From the NCBI RefSeq assembly GCF_024699925.1, contig NZ_JAJOMX010000001.1, positions 4,316,001 to 4,380,000 of the forward strand: DNA of 64,000 nucleotides. Reading direction: 5' to 3'. The notes under the pieces were generated by a model, which ran no database searches, had not been told where the DNA came from, and saw only the letters and a program-made list of their open reading frames with translations. Within the stretch, counting starts at the first letter, position 1. Every line of letters begins with the position of its first letter. Position numbers and translations under genes: made by a program. This document shows positions 39,335 to 49,071 of this stretch, one piece after another. Source of the stretch: Mesorhizobium sp. J428 (GTDB lineage Bacteria; Pseudomonadota; Alphaproteobacteria; Rhizobiales; Rhizobiaceae).

Positions 39335-40222
39335 ATGACGGCGAAAAATCTTCTGGCGGCACGGTTCGCCGCCGATCGGGCCCGCCTTGAATCGGTGGCC
39401 TACCGAATGCTTGGTTCCCGGAGCGAGGCGGAGGATGCCGTCCAGGAAGTCTGGCTGCGGCTCGACCGTGCAGATCCGGACACGATCGGCAACATAAGCG
39501 GCTGGCTCACCACCGTGGTTGCGCGGATCTGTCTCGACATGCTGCGGGCGCGCAGGTCACGCCGCGAAGAGTCTTTCGAAGTCCTGCCCGGAGAAGCAAT
39601 CGAGATCGACCGATCCCTCTCCGTTCCGCCTGCCTCACCTGAAGATGAAATTGCCATGGCGGATTCGGTCGGACTGGCCATGCTGGCGGTTTTGGAGGCG
39701 CTCGATCCGGCGGAACGGGTCGCCTTTGTCCTGCACGACATGTTTGCGGTGCCGTTCGAAGACATTGCGTCAGTGATCGGGCGTTCGCACGATGCCACCA
39801 GGCAGTTGGCCAGTCGCGCGCGCCGTCGGGTCCAGGGGACGAAACCGGACGGGGAGATCGACCGTGCGCGCCGCCGTGAGATCGTCGATGCCTTCATCGC
39901 CGCCTCGCGTGGCGGCGACTTCTCGGCCCTGCTGTCCCTCCTTGCCCCCGACGTGGTGCTGCGGGGCGACGATGCCGCGATCAGGCTGGGTGGCCGCCCG
40001 GAAGTCCGTGGTGCCACTGCGGTGGCGGAATTCTTCAATGGTCGCGCAGCGACGGCGCGCCCCGCCCTTGTCGATGGAACGGTCGAGGTGGCCGTCGTCC
40101 CCGGCGGACGGCTCCTGTTCGTGCTGCGGCTCGATATCGCCGATGGGCAGATCGCCGGCATAGAAGCTATTGCGGAGGCAAACAGTCTCGCCGGGCTCGA
40201 AGTGGAAATCCTGGAGGATTGA
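39335..40222 (+). CDS. ECF sigma factor with fused SnoaL-like domain (ECF41/SigJ type)
   Basis: Directs RNA polymerase to a small regulon; this group has no separate anti-sigma factor and is controlled by its own C-terminal domain. 295 residues from ATG 39335 (GAGGG upstream). Region 2 at ~10-80 (YRMLGSRSEAEDAVQEVWLR), region 4 at ~120-170 (LDPAERVAFVLHDMFAVPF, then IASVIGRSHDATRQL), SnoaL_2 domain at ~185-290. The usual ECF41 DGGGK motif is not found; the same place reads GDDAAIRLGG, so this may be a variant or the related ECF56 group. The neighbour and promoter motif are those of ECF41. Confidence 0.9.
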   Translation: MTAKNLLAARFAADRARLESVAYRMLGSRSEAEDAVQEVWLRLDRADPDTIGNISGWLTTVVARICLDMLRARRSRREESFEVLPGEAIEIDRSLSVPPASPEDEIAMADSVGLAMLAVLEALDPAERVAFVLHDMFAVPFEDIASVIGRSHDATRQLASRARRRVQGTKPDGEIDRARRREIVDAFIAASRGGDFSALLSLLAPDVVLRGDDAAIRLGGRPEVRGATAVAEFFNGRAATARPALVDGTVEVAVVPGGRLLFVLRLDIADGQIAGIEAIAEANSLAGLEVEILED

Positions 40223-40226
40223 CGGG

Positions 40227-40670
40227 TCAGCCTTTCTTCGGCGGGATCGCATAGGTTCCCGTCGCATGCGCCACGGTGGCGCCGTCGGCGACGATGTCGA
40301 TGTCGAACACCATCAGGTTCTTCCCGAGCTTGAGGATACGGCAATGTCCGTCGATGGGTCCGGGACCGGCCTTGCGCATGAAGTTGATGTTCAGGCTGGT
40401 AGTGACGGCCAGCGCCTCGCGGCCTATGTGGCTCAGCACGCAGGCATAGCCGCCGATGTCGGCGAGCGTGAAAAGGCATGGGCCCGACACCGTGTCCCCG
40501 GGGCGCAGGTGCCGCTGGTTGGCGTTGAGCCGGACGGTGCATTCGCCCGGCTTCACGTCGATCGCGACATAGTCGGAATACTGGTCGTTGAGCTGCGGAT
40601 AGACGACGTTCAGATAATCGTTGATCTCGTCTGCGGTCATAACCGGGGTAAGCGCGGTCTGCTTCGGCAT
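40227..40670 (-). CDS. PaaI family (hotdog-fold) thioesterase
   Basis: 147 residues. Hotdog fold with the PaaI pattern: GDTVSGPCLFTLADIGGYAC, in which Asp is the usual catalytic residue, followed by TTSLNINFMRKAGPG. It should hydrolyse acyl-CoA, perhaps aryl-acyl-CoA. It lies 12 bases after an enoyl-CoA hydratase gene on the same strand, so both probably serve one acyl-CoA catabolic route; the substrate is not known. Confidence 0.85.
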   Translation of the reverse strand: MPKQTALTPVMTADEINDYLNVVYPQLNDQYSDYVAIDVKPGECTVRLNANQRHLRPGDTVSGPCLFTLADIGGYACVLSHIGREALAVTTSLNINFMRKAGPGPIDGHCRILKLGKNLMVFDIDIVADGATVAHATGTYAIPPKKG

Positions 40671-40681
40671 GAATCGTCCAG

Positions 40682-41545
40682 CTATTTCGTGTGGTTGATC
40701 GGGCGGTTGGTCGTCCAGTCGAAGGTGCCGAGGTCGCGTTCGCGCACGGCCTGCTTCCAGCCGACCTCCTCGGCGCGGTGCTTGAAGTTGATGCCCTCGG
40801 GTGAGTGGCGTGTGATGCCGTCAAAGATGGTCGCGAACATCTGTGTCTGCTTCAGCCCCATCGCCTCGATCGCCTGGTTGACGACCAGCTTCTGCATCAT
40901 CAGCTGGTTGACCGGCACCGTCGCCATCCGCTCCGCCAATCGCTCGACTTCGGCGTCGAGGCTCGCGCCCGGCACGGATTTGAGCACGAGGCCGATTCGC
41001 TCCGCTTCCGTGCCCTTGATCCGGTCGCCGGTGAACAGCATTCGCTTGGCGCGCTCCGGTCCGAGGCGATAGACCCACATTGCCGTCGTCGGGCAGCCCC
41101 AGACGCGCACAGGCATGTAGCCGATCTCCGCTTCGTCCTCGATCACGATCATGTCGCAACAGAGCGCGATGTCGGAGCCCCCGGCCACCGCGAAGCCGTG
41201 CACCTTGGCGATCACCGGCCGATGGGAGCGCCAAAGCGACATGAACAGCTCGGTGTTGCGCATCATGAAGGCATAGTCCTTCATCGGATCCCACGGCATG
41301 TCCTGTGTCGCCGCGTGGCCGGCGCCCCCGGTCGCCTGCGCGTAGTAGGCGAGGTCGTAGCCGGCGCAGAAGGCGCGTCCCGCGCCCGAGAGGATGATGA
41401 CGTGGATACCCGAATCGGCATTGGCCCGTTCCACGCAGTCGGCCAGTTCCACCGGCAACAAATCGTCGATCGCGTTCATCGCGTCGGGGCGGTTGAGCGT
41501 GATCCGGCCGATCCGACCGTCCTTTTCAAAGAGAACCCTGGACAC
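40682..41545 (-). CDS. Enoyl-CoA hydratase/isomerase (crotonase) family protein
   Basis: 287 residues, crotonase fold. Oxyanion-hole region GAGRAFCAGYDLAYYA and HGFAVAGGSDIALCCDMIV are present; the position of the usual second catalytic Glu (E in the EAEIGYMP region) is less typical for a true hydratase, so the exact reaction is open. A long C-terminal helix part. Divergent from another crotonase gene at 41653, with an ACGT-type repeat (41570-41585) between them. Confidence 0.87.
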   Translation of the reverse strand: MSRVLFEKDGRIGRITLNRPDAMNAIDDLLPVELADCVERANADSGIHVIILSGAGRAFCAGYDLAYYAQATGGAGHAATQDMPWDPMKDYAFMMRNTELFMSLWRSHRPVIAKVHGFAVAGGSDIALCCDMIVIEDEAEIGYMPVRVWGCPTTAMWVYRLGPERAKRMLFTGDRIKGTEAERIGLVLKSVPGASLDAEVERLAERMATVPVNQLMMQKLVVNQAIEAMGLKQTQMFATIFDGITRHSPEGINFKHRAEEVGWKQAVRERDLGTFDWTTNRPINHTK

Positions 41546-41569
41546 GCGCTCCTCCCGTTGCGGCTTCCG

Positions 41570-41585
41570 TTTTCGTAAACGTAAG
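41570..41585. promoter_or_regulatory. Imperfect ACGT-type operator between two crotonase genes
   Basis: TTTTCGT-AA-ACGTAAG: two seven-base arms of an imperfect inverted repeat, 5/7 paired. It is 25 bases upstream of the left gene. It resembles the perfect repeat at 59634-59649 in its core CGT-N2-ACG. Possible site for a MerR- or TetR-type regulator of acyl-CoA catabolism. Confidence 0.35.
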
Positions 41586-41652
41586 AGAATTCAGCGGTGG
41601 CCATCAAGCCGGGCCGTGCTATTTCTCCCTTCGTTGTTCGAAGGAGGTGGCG

Positions 41653-42476
41653 ATGGCCGAAGTCGTGGCGATCAGGCGCGAGGAGCCGGAGGGGTTGGTG
41701 TGGCAGTCGCGCGAGGGCAAGGTGCTGCGCTTGACGCTCGCCAACAGGCCCGCCAACGCGCTGTCGCTGGAGATGATGGCCGCCATGCAGCAGGCGCTCG
41801 ACGAGGCGCGCGATGACAAGGGCGTGCGCGTTGTTGTGATCGCCGCGGCGCCCGGCAAGGTGTTCTGCGCCGGCCACGATTTGAAACAGATGACCGCCGG
41901 ACGCAACGCGCCGGACAAGGGCGAAGCCTTCTTCGAAGAGACCTTCGCGGCCTGCTCGGTGCTGATGCAGTCGATCGTGCGCCATCCCAAGCCAATCATC
42001 GCCGAGGTGGACGGCATAGCGACGGCCGCCGGCTGCCAGCTCGTCGCTTCGTGCGACTTGGCGATCGCGTCCCAGCGCTCCACCTTCGGCGTCAACGGCA
42101 TCGATGTCGGCCTGTTCTTACTACGCCGGGCGTAGCTCTGGCTCGCGGTATGAAACGCAAGCACGCGATGGAGATGCTGCTCACTGGAGAGATGGTCGAC
42201 GCCGCCACTGCGCGTGAGTTCGGCATCGTCAACCGTGTCGTGCCGGAGGAGTATCTGACTCAGGTCGTGAACAAATACGCCCAAGTCATTGCCGCCAAAT
42301 CACCCCAGGCAGTCGCGTTCGGCAAAAAGGCCTTCTACGATCAGGTCGAGATGGGGCTGGAGGACGCCTATGCTTATGCCGGACGGGTGATGGTCGACAA
42401 CCTGCTCGCTCGCGACGCCGAGGAGGGGATCGACGCTTTCATCTCAAAGCGCAAGCCGATCTGGACGGAGGAATGA
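41653..42476 (+). pseudogene. Enoyl-CoA hydratase, frameshifted
   Basis: Crotonase-fold enzyme starting at ATG 41653 with AAGGAGGTG ahead of it (GTG 41647 is less likely). First part in frame 1: NRPANALSLEMMAAMQQALD, GKVFCAGHDLKQM, VDGIATAAGCQLVASCDLAI. Near 42113-42120 the frame changes to 3 at the family motif VGLF/TTPGVALAR, where one base is missing. The rest (KHAMEMLLTGEMVDA... KSPQAVAFGKKAFYDQ) is intact to 42476. ~274 residues if repaired. First gene of a small rightward cluster. Confidence 0.8.
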
Positions 42477-42477
42477 G

Positions 42478-42711
42478 ATGGCCCGCATCGATGCGTTTGG
42501 ACGGGCAGAGTTGCAACGCATGCAACTGCATGATCCGGTTGAGGCAAAATTTTACGTGAGTGAGGTTGACGGCAGGAAGCTGCTTCAAATCTCAACATTT
42601 GGGCGGCCAACTCGCGATATGCCTGGGAAGGTCAGTCAGACGATCCAGCTAGACGAGGCGGGCGGGCGCGAGCTTTTTGCGATCCTGAAGTCGACGTTCG
42701 GATTCAAGTGA
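42478..42711 (+). CDS. Conserved hypothetical protein, 77 residues
   Basis: Small soluble protein without signal or membrane segment; I do not recognise a characterised family. It is rich in charged residues, reads MARIDAFGRAELQRMQLHDP at the start, and ends ELFAILKSTFGFK. It starts one base after the crotonase stop and overlaps the next gene by one base, so it is translated as part of this cluster. The coupling and codon pattern support a real gene. Confidence 0.7.
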   Translation: MARIDAFGRAELQRMQLHDPVEAKFYVSEVDGRKLLQISTFGRPTRDMPGKVSQTIQLDEAGGRELFAILKSTFGFK

Positions 42712-43139
42712 TGGACCCCCGCATCTCCATCGTCACGATCGCAGTGGACGATCTCGACCGCTGCGCTGCCTTCTACGAAGCGATGGGCCCGAAGCGCCAC
42801 AGGGGCATCACCGACGGCGTCGCCTTCTTCCAGATGGGCGGGGTGATCCTCGGACTGTTCTCCCGCCCCGCCGCCGAGGAAGACAGCAGCGTAACCTTTG
42901 GCGACGGTGTTTCGCGCGTCTATCTCGCCTACAATACCCGTTCGCGCGAAGAGGTCGCGGAGGTGCTGGACAGGGCGCAGACGGCCGGCGGCCGCGTCGT
43001 CAAGCCGGCGCAGAAGGCGTTCTGGGGCGGCTGGTACGGTTACTTCGCCGATCCGGAGAACAATCTCTGGGAGGTCGCCCATAATCCCGATTTTCCGATC
43101 GCTCTCGACGGAACGATATCGCTTCCGCCGGAGGCCTAA
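42711..43139 (+). CDS. VOC (glyoxalase/bleomycin resistance) superfamily protein
   Basis: 142 residues with the two beta-alpha-beta repeats of the VOC fold: SIVTIAVDDLDRCAAFYEAM at the start and GGWYGYFADPENNLWEVAHN near the end, the latter including the metal-ligand Glu. Metal-dependent dioxygenase, isomerase or resistance protein; the substrate is unknown. ATG 42711 shares a base with the preceding stop (TGATG); GTG 42708 is a weaker alternative. Confidence 0.8.
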   Translation: MDPRISIVTIAVDDLDRCAAFYEAMGPKRHRGITDGVAFFQMGGVILGLFSRPAAEEDSSVTFGDGVSRVYLAYNTRSREEVAEVLDRAQTAGGRVVKPAQKAFWGGWYGYFADPENNLWEVAHNPDFPIALDGTISLPPEA

Positions 43140-43183
43140 TCCCTCCATGAAGCGCGTCAGCGCCATTCACTTGAAGAACCCGC

Positions 43184-43705
43184 ATGCATCACGACGCTTA
43201 TGAGAATTCCTACATTTCCGGCATCCTGAACTCGGTGAAGACGATCGCCATCGTCGGCGCCTCGGCCAACGACGTGCGGCCGAGCTTCTTCGTCACGAAG
43301 TATCTCGTCGACAAGGGCTACGACGTCTACCCGATCAATCCGGGCCATGCCGGCAAGGAGATCCTCGGCCGCATGACCTATGCGAAGCTGTCGGACGTGC
43401 CGGTGCCGATCGATATGGTCGACATCTTCCGCGCCTCGAGCGCAGTGCCGCCGATCGTCGACGAGGCGCTTGCGCTTTCTCCGCTGCCGAAGGTCATCTG
43501 GATGCAGTTGACCGTCCGCCATGATGAGGCGGCCACGAGGGCTGAGGCGCATGGAATCAAGGTGGTAATGAACCGTTGCCCGAAGATCGAATACGGCCGA
43601 CTTTCGGGCGAGATCGGCTGGAACGGCGTCAATTCCGGTACCATCAGTTCCAAGAAGCCGATCCTGCGCCAGGGCTTCCAGAGTTTCGGCATCCGCCAGA
43701 AATAG
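43184..43705 (+). CDS. CoA-binding protein (YccU family)
   Basis: 173 residues, CoA-binding Rossmann domain: TIAIVGASANDVRPSFFV at ~20-37, YPINPGHAG at ~50 and MNRCPKIEYGRLSG near the C-terminus. It lacks the ligase half of succinyl-CoA synthetase-like proteins. Role unclear. In related genomes it also stands directly before the O-acetylhomoserine sulfhydrylase gene, hinting at a link to sulfur amino acid metabolism. Confidence 0.85.
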   Translation: MHHDAYENSYISGILNSVKTIAIVGASANDVRPSFFVTKYLVDKGYDVYPINPGHAGKEILGRMTYAKLSDVPVPIDMVDIFRASSAVPPIVDEALALSPLPKVIWMQLTVRHDEAATRAEAHGIKVVMNRCPKIEYGRLSGEIGWNGVNSGTISSKKPILRQGFQSFGIRQK

Positions 43706-45122
<1,417 letters not shown>

Positions 45123-45124
45123 CG

Positions 45125-45469
45125 ATGCCGGCCCTCTTCCTGAAGGTAGACACGAGCGGCGTGCCCGAAGAGGGCGCGCCGCCGGCCGACCGGATCATTG
45201 CGGGCAACCCGCGCACCCGCACCTGGAACGTCGAGGAGGCCGAAGGCGGCCTCTATGCCGGCATCTGGGAGGCGACGCCGGGTAAGTGGCGGATCTCCTA
45301 CGACGAGTGGGAGTTCTGCCACATCCTGACGGGCATATCGGTCGTCTCGGAAGATGGCGGCGCGGCGGTGACCGTGAAGGCCGGCGACAGCTTTGTCCTC
45401 AGGCCTGGCTTCAAGGGAACATGGGAAGTCCTTGAAACGACTCGCAAGGAATATGTGATCAGGCTGTAG
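45125..45469 (+). CDS. Cupin domain protein (cupin_3 / EutQ-like)
   Basis: 114 residues. Single cupin barrel with VKAGDSFVLRPGFKGTWEV and EFCHILTGISVV, typical of the DUF861 (cupin_3) family, often enzymes or sugar sensors of unknown substrate. Begins two bases after the sulfhydrylase stop, so probably in the same transcript. Its end overlaps the P450 gene, on the other strand, by 11 bases. Confidence 0.82.
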   Translation: MPALFLKVDTSGVPEEGAPPADRIIAGNPRTRTWNVEEAEGGLYAGIWEATPGKWRISYDEWEFCHILTGISVVSEDGGAAVTVKAGDSFVLRPGFKGTWEVLETTRKEYVIRL

Positions 45470-46778
45470 GGGCGGTCGGATTAGGCTCGGTCTCGCCTCG
45501 AAGTCTTGATCGGGCAGAATGGTCAGTCCGATGCCGCTTCCTCCTCGCTTCGACTGAGCGGTTGATACCGCGGTACCTCCACCATTCGACCTTCAGGCGC
45601 TCAAGGCCGTGGAAATGGTAGCTGTCGCGATAGGCCGGCTCGTAGGCGAGCCGCAGCGTCGGCAAGCGGTCGAACAGCACCTTGAGCGCCACCTGCAGCT
45701 CGAGCCGCGCGAGCGGCGCGCCGATGCAGAAATGGATGCCCGCGCCGAAGGAGACATTCTTCTGGTCCGGCCGGCCCGGCAAGAAATGCCGCGGCGCATC
45801 GAAGGCGGCAGGATCGTTGTTCGCAGCGCCGAGCAGGAGGCCGATCTGCTGCCCCGGCTCGATGATCGCTTCCGGCGTCAGTTCGACACGTTCGGACGCG
45901 TAGCGCGTGAACATGTGTAGCGGCGGGTCGATGCGCAGGCATTCCTCGACCGTCGCTCCCGTTGCCTCCGGCGTCTCGAAGAAGCGCCTGGGATCGCCGC
46001 CTTCGGCGAGAATCGTCCGCACCGCATTGCCGATCTGGTGCACGGTCGCCTCGTGCCCCGCATTGAGCAGCAGCACCGCCGACGAGACGAGTTCTGCATC
46101 GGAGAGGCGGTCGCCGCCATCGCGCGCAGCAACCAGAAGGCCGAGCAGGTCGTCGACCATGCCGTTTCGCCGCCGTTCGACCTCGCTGCGGATGAAAGAC
46201 GCGAAGTCCCGCGCTGCTGCGTTGGCCGCAAGTTCAGTCGCCCGAGTCGGTGCGTGCATGTACATCTCCACCATCCGGTTTGACCATTCCACCAACTGCC
46301 CCGCCATGTCGGTGGGTGCGCCGAGCATTTCCGCAATCACGATGCTGGGCAAGGGCGTTGCGAAGGCAGGCAGCAGGTCGATCTCCGCCTCGTCTTCGAA
46401 CCTGTCGATCAACTGGTTGGCGAGCTGTTCGATCCGCGGCCGCAGCCGCTCGACCTGGCGCGAGACGAAGGCACGATTGACCAGCGTCCTCAGCCGCGTA
46501 TGGACCGGCGGCTCCAGTTCAAGCATCGAGCCGGCCTCGAGCGCATCGAAATCGGCAAGGTGGGCGCGGTCCTTTTCCGCGGTCACCGACGCCATGTATC
46601 CGCCGGGACGCTCGCGTCCGAACCGCTTGTCGCGCAGCGCGCGGTTTACCTCGTCATAGCCGGCCAGGCACCAGAACCCGTATTCCTCCCAGAAAAAGAC
46701 GGGGGCGGTGCCCTGCAGGAAGGCATAGGCGGCATAGGGATCCTGGATGAACCGGCCGTCGTGCGGATCGATGCGCAC
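45459..46778 (-). CDS. Cytochrome P450
   Basis: 439 residues, soluble bacterial P450. Heme-Cys loop FGAGIHFCIGAPLARLELQV, oxygen-binding I-helix AGHEAT and ExxR motif EECLR are complete, so it should be active with a ferredoxin/reductase (none visible here). Starts with GTG 46778. The end is unusual: after FHGLERLKVEW the natural end seems near, but the frame runs 35 basic/polar residues further; one added G near 45570-45580 would explain this. Substrate unknown; the FAD-dependent oxidoreductase is on the opposite strand. Confidence 0.9.
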   Translation of the reverse strand: MRIDPHDGRFIQDPYAAYAFLQGTAPVFFWEEYGFWCLAGYDEVNRALRDKRFGRERPGGYMASVTAEKDRAHLADFDALEAGSMLELEPPVHTRLRTLVNRAFVSRQVERLRPRIEQLANQLIDRFEDEAEIDLLPAFATPLPSIVIAEMLGAPTDMAGQLVEWSNRMVEMYMHAPTRATELAANAAARDFASFIRSEVERRRNGMVDDLLGLLVAARDGGDRLSDAELVSSAVLLLNAGHEATVHQIGNAVRTILAEGGDPRRFFETPEATGATVEECLRIDPPLHMFTRYASERVELTPEAIIEPGQQIGLLLGAANNDPAAFDAPRHFLPGRPDQKNVSFGAGIHFCIGAPLARLELQVALKVLFDRLPTLRLAYEPAYRDSYHFHGLERLKVEWWRYRGINRSVEARRKRHRTDHSARSRLRGETEPNPTAPTA

Positions 46779-46905
46779 TTGCCGTGTGGCGGGAGTGGGA
46801 TGGAGATAAGGGGGGGCAGATCATCGGGGTGTTGTAACCTGCCTTGTAAAGGACGGGCCAGCCCGTATTCTCCCGCGGTCAGTGGGTTAGTGAAGGGGGA
46901 GGCGG

Positions 46906-48009
46906 ATGGAGGTCGTTGTCGTCGGCGCCGGCATCGCGGGCCTCTCCAGCGCCTGGTCGCTCGCCAAGCGCGGGCATCGAGTCACGCTCTTGGAGCAGGG
47001 GGCGATCCCCAATCCGCTCGCCGCTTCCGGCGACCATCACCGCATCATCCGCCGCGCCTATCCATCCGGCAGCGGCTACGGCCGAGCGATCACAGAAGCC
47101 TACGCTGCCTGGGATGAGATGTGGGCGGATCTCGGCCAGCGCCACTACGATCCGCGCGGCTTTGTCTGCGTCTCGCGCGAGCCGGGCGACGAAGCGGAGG
47201 ACTATCTCGAAGGATTGAAGGAAGGGGGCTTCCCGTTCGAATTGATGACGGCGCAGGAGGCATCGTCGCGCTGGCCCTTCTTCGATCCGGAGACTATCCG
47301 CTATGCCTACTTCTCCGAGGAAGGCGGCGCGCTGCATTGCCGGCGCATCGCGCTCGGCCTCGTCGAATGGCTGCGCGCCAATGATGTGGACGTGCGCGAA
47401 AACGCGAAAGTCGCTTCGGTGGACGTCGAGGCCGGCCGCGTGACCCTCGCCGGCGGCGAGGCGGTTACCGCCGATCAGGTTGTGGTCACGGCTGGTGCCT
47501 GGGTGACGAAACTGTTTCCTGATCTCGCATGGACCCTTTCGACCCAACGCACCGCGCTTGCGTATCTGGAGCCGCCGTCAGACCTGAAAGAAGCTTGGGA
47601 GAAGGCGCCGGTGATCCTCGACGTCGGCGGCAAGGTCGACGGTTACATCATCCCACCCTCGGGTGGGGGCGGACTCAAGTTCGGCACCGGGTTGCACAAG
47701 CGGGTGAATCCGGACGCCGATGCCGACCGTGTCCCACGACCGGGAGAGGGCGCCGAGATCCTGTCCCATTTCTCGCCGCCTATCGCACGGCTGGACGAGT
47801 ACGGGGTGCTTGAGGTCGTCACTTGCGCCTACACTTTCACCGCCGACGAACGCTTCTTTGCAACGCGCAAGGGCAGGGCGCTGGTCGTCTCGGCCTGCTC
47901 CGGCCATGGCTATAAGTTCGGCGCGGCGGTTGGCCGTCGCGTTGCCGATGCGGTCGAGGACGGTGACATCGACAGGCTCGTGCGCTGGCTGAGGGCGGAA
48001 ACGGTGTAA
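46906..48009 (+). CDS. FAD-dependent oxidoreductase (DAO/sarcosine oxidase family)
   Basis: 367 residues. N-terminal FAD-binding VVVVGAGIAGLSSAWSLAKR (GxGxxG), and the C-terminal DAO pattern SGHGYKFGAAVG. It resembles N-methyl amino acid oxidases; sarcosine oxidase itself is not proved because covalent FAD attachment cannot be confirmed. ATG 46906 after GAGGCGG. Divergent from the P450 gene, suggesting but not proving a shared regulator. Confidence 0.87.
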   Translation: MEVVVVGAGIAGLSSAWSLAKRGHRVTLLEQGAIPNPLAASGDHHRIIRRAYPSGSGYGRAITEAYAAWDEMWADLGQRHYDPRGFVCVSREPGDEAEDYLEGLKEGGFPFELMTAQEASSRWPFFDPETIRYAYFSEEGGALHCRRIALGLVEWLRANDVDVRENAKVASVDVEAGRVTLAGGEAVTADQVVVTAGAWVTKLFPDLAWTLSTQRTALAYLEPPSDLKEAWEKAPVILDVGGKVDGYIIPPSGGGGLKFGTGLHKRVNPDADADRVPRPGEGAEILSHFSPPIARLDEYGVLEVVTCAYTFTADERFFATRKGRALVVSACSGHGYKFGAAVGRRVADAVEDGDIDRLVRWLRAETV

Positions 48010-48048
48010 ACCATGCCTGCGCTTTCGGGCAGGATGGGGCCGCGCACC

Positions 48049-48078
48049 CTTGCGCTCGGTCAAGCGCCGGACATATCT
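48049..48078 (+). promoter_or_regulatory. Possible heat-shock (RpoH) promoter for clpP
   Basis: CTTGCGC (48049-48055) and GACATAT (48070-48076), separated by 14 bases, match the sigma-32 form CTTGAAA-N11-16-CCCATNT partly. clpP is heat-regulated in related bacteria, which favours this reading. Confidence 0.3.
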
Positions 48079-48144
48079 AGGACAAACCACCCGCCGCGAT
48101 TCCGCCGCAACGGCGCCGAAATCGCCCTCGCAAAGGGACAGTCG

Positions 48145-48777
48145 ATGAGAGACCCGGTCGAAACCTACATGAACCTCGTTCCGATGGTCGTCGAACAGAC
48201 CAATCGCGGCGAGCGGGCCTATGATATCTTCTCGCGGCTGTTGAAGGAACGCATCATCTTCATCACCGGCCCGGTCGAGGACGGCATGGCGACGCTGGTC
48301 TGCGCGCAGCTCCTCTTCCTCGAGGCCGAGAACCCGAAGAAGGAAATCAACCTCTACATCAACTCGCCGGGCGGCGTGGTGACCTCGGGCATGGCGATCT
48401 ACGACACCATGCAATTCATCAAGCCGGCCGTGTCGACGCTGTGCATCGGTCAGGCGGCTTCGATGGGCTCGTTGCTGCTGTGTGCCGGACACAAGGACAT
48501 GCGCTTTGCGACGCCAAACGCGCGCATCATGGTGCATCAGCCCTCCGGCGGCTTCTCCGGCCAGGCTTCGGATATCGAGCGGCACGCGCAGGACATCATC
48601 AAGCTGAAGCGCCGCCTGAATGAAGTCTACGTCAAACACACCGGCAAGGACTACGACATGATCGAGCGGACGCTCGACCGCGACCACTTCATGACGGCCG
48701 ACGAAGCGAAGGATTTCGGCTTGATCGACCGCGTCATCTCCTCTCGCGAGGCGGTCGACGCGGCCCCCTCCGCATGA
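48145..48777 (+). CDS. clpP: ATP-dependent Clp protease proteolytic subunit
   Basis: Serine protease of the ClpXP/ClpAP machines. 210 residues from ATG 48145 (AAGGGACAG upstream). Active site: Ser106 ([11 protein letters not shown]), His131 (MVHQPSGG) and an Asp near residue 180. No propeptide beyond the short N-terminus. clpX follows after 294 bases of mostly featureless sequence, as is usual in rhizobia. Confidence 0.97.
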   Translation: MRDPVETYMNLVPMVVEQTNRGERAYDIFSRLLKERIIFITGPVEDGMATLVCAQLLFLEAENPKKEINLYINSPGGVVTSGMAIYDTMQFIKPAVSTLCIGQAASMGSLLLCAGHKDMRFATPNARIMVHQPSGGFSGQASDIERHAQDIIKLKRRLNEVYVKHTGKDYDMIERTLDRDHFMTADEAKDFGLIDRVISSREAVDAAPSA

Positions 48778-49071
48778 AGTGATTGGATGTGCGGCAGGCA
48801 GAAGACGGATTTTCACGAAGCTGCGTCAATTCTGTCACATTTTGCTGTTCCCACCTTCGACGCGAAGCCCTACGTTAATGCTCTGTAGAGTTTCGACGCC
48901 TTAGCCTTGGCATGGGGAGCTGCGAATCGTTGCCGCATTTTCTGATTTGTGTTTCGTTCGGAAATGTCGTGAATCGCGCCGACCCGCTGTGGAGAACGGC
49001 GATGCCAGACGCGATGGCAAGCCGTTTCGGATCGGCGATCGCGGATACGCGGCAGTGAAAGGACTTGGACG

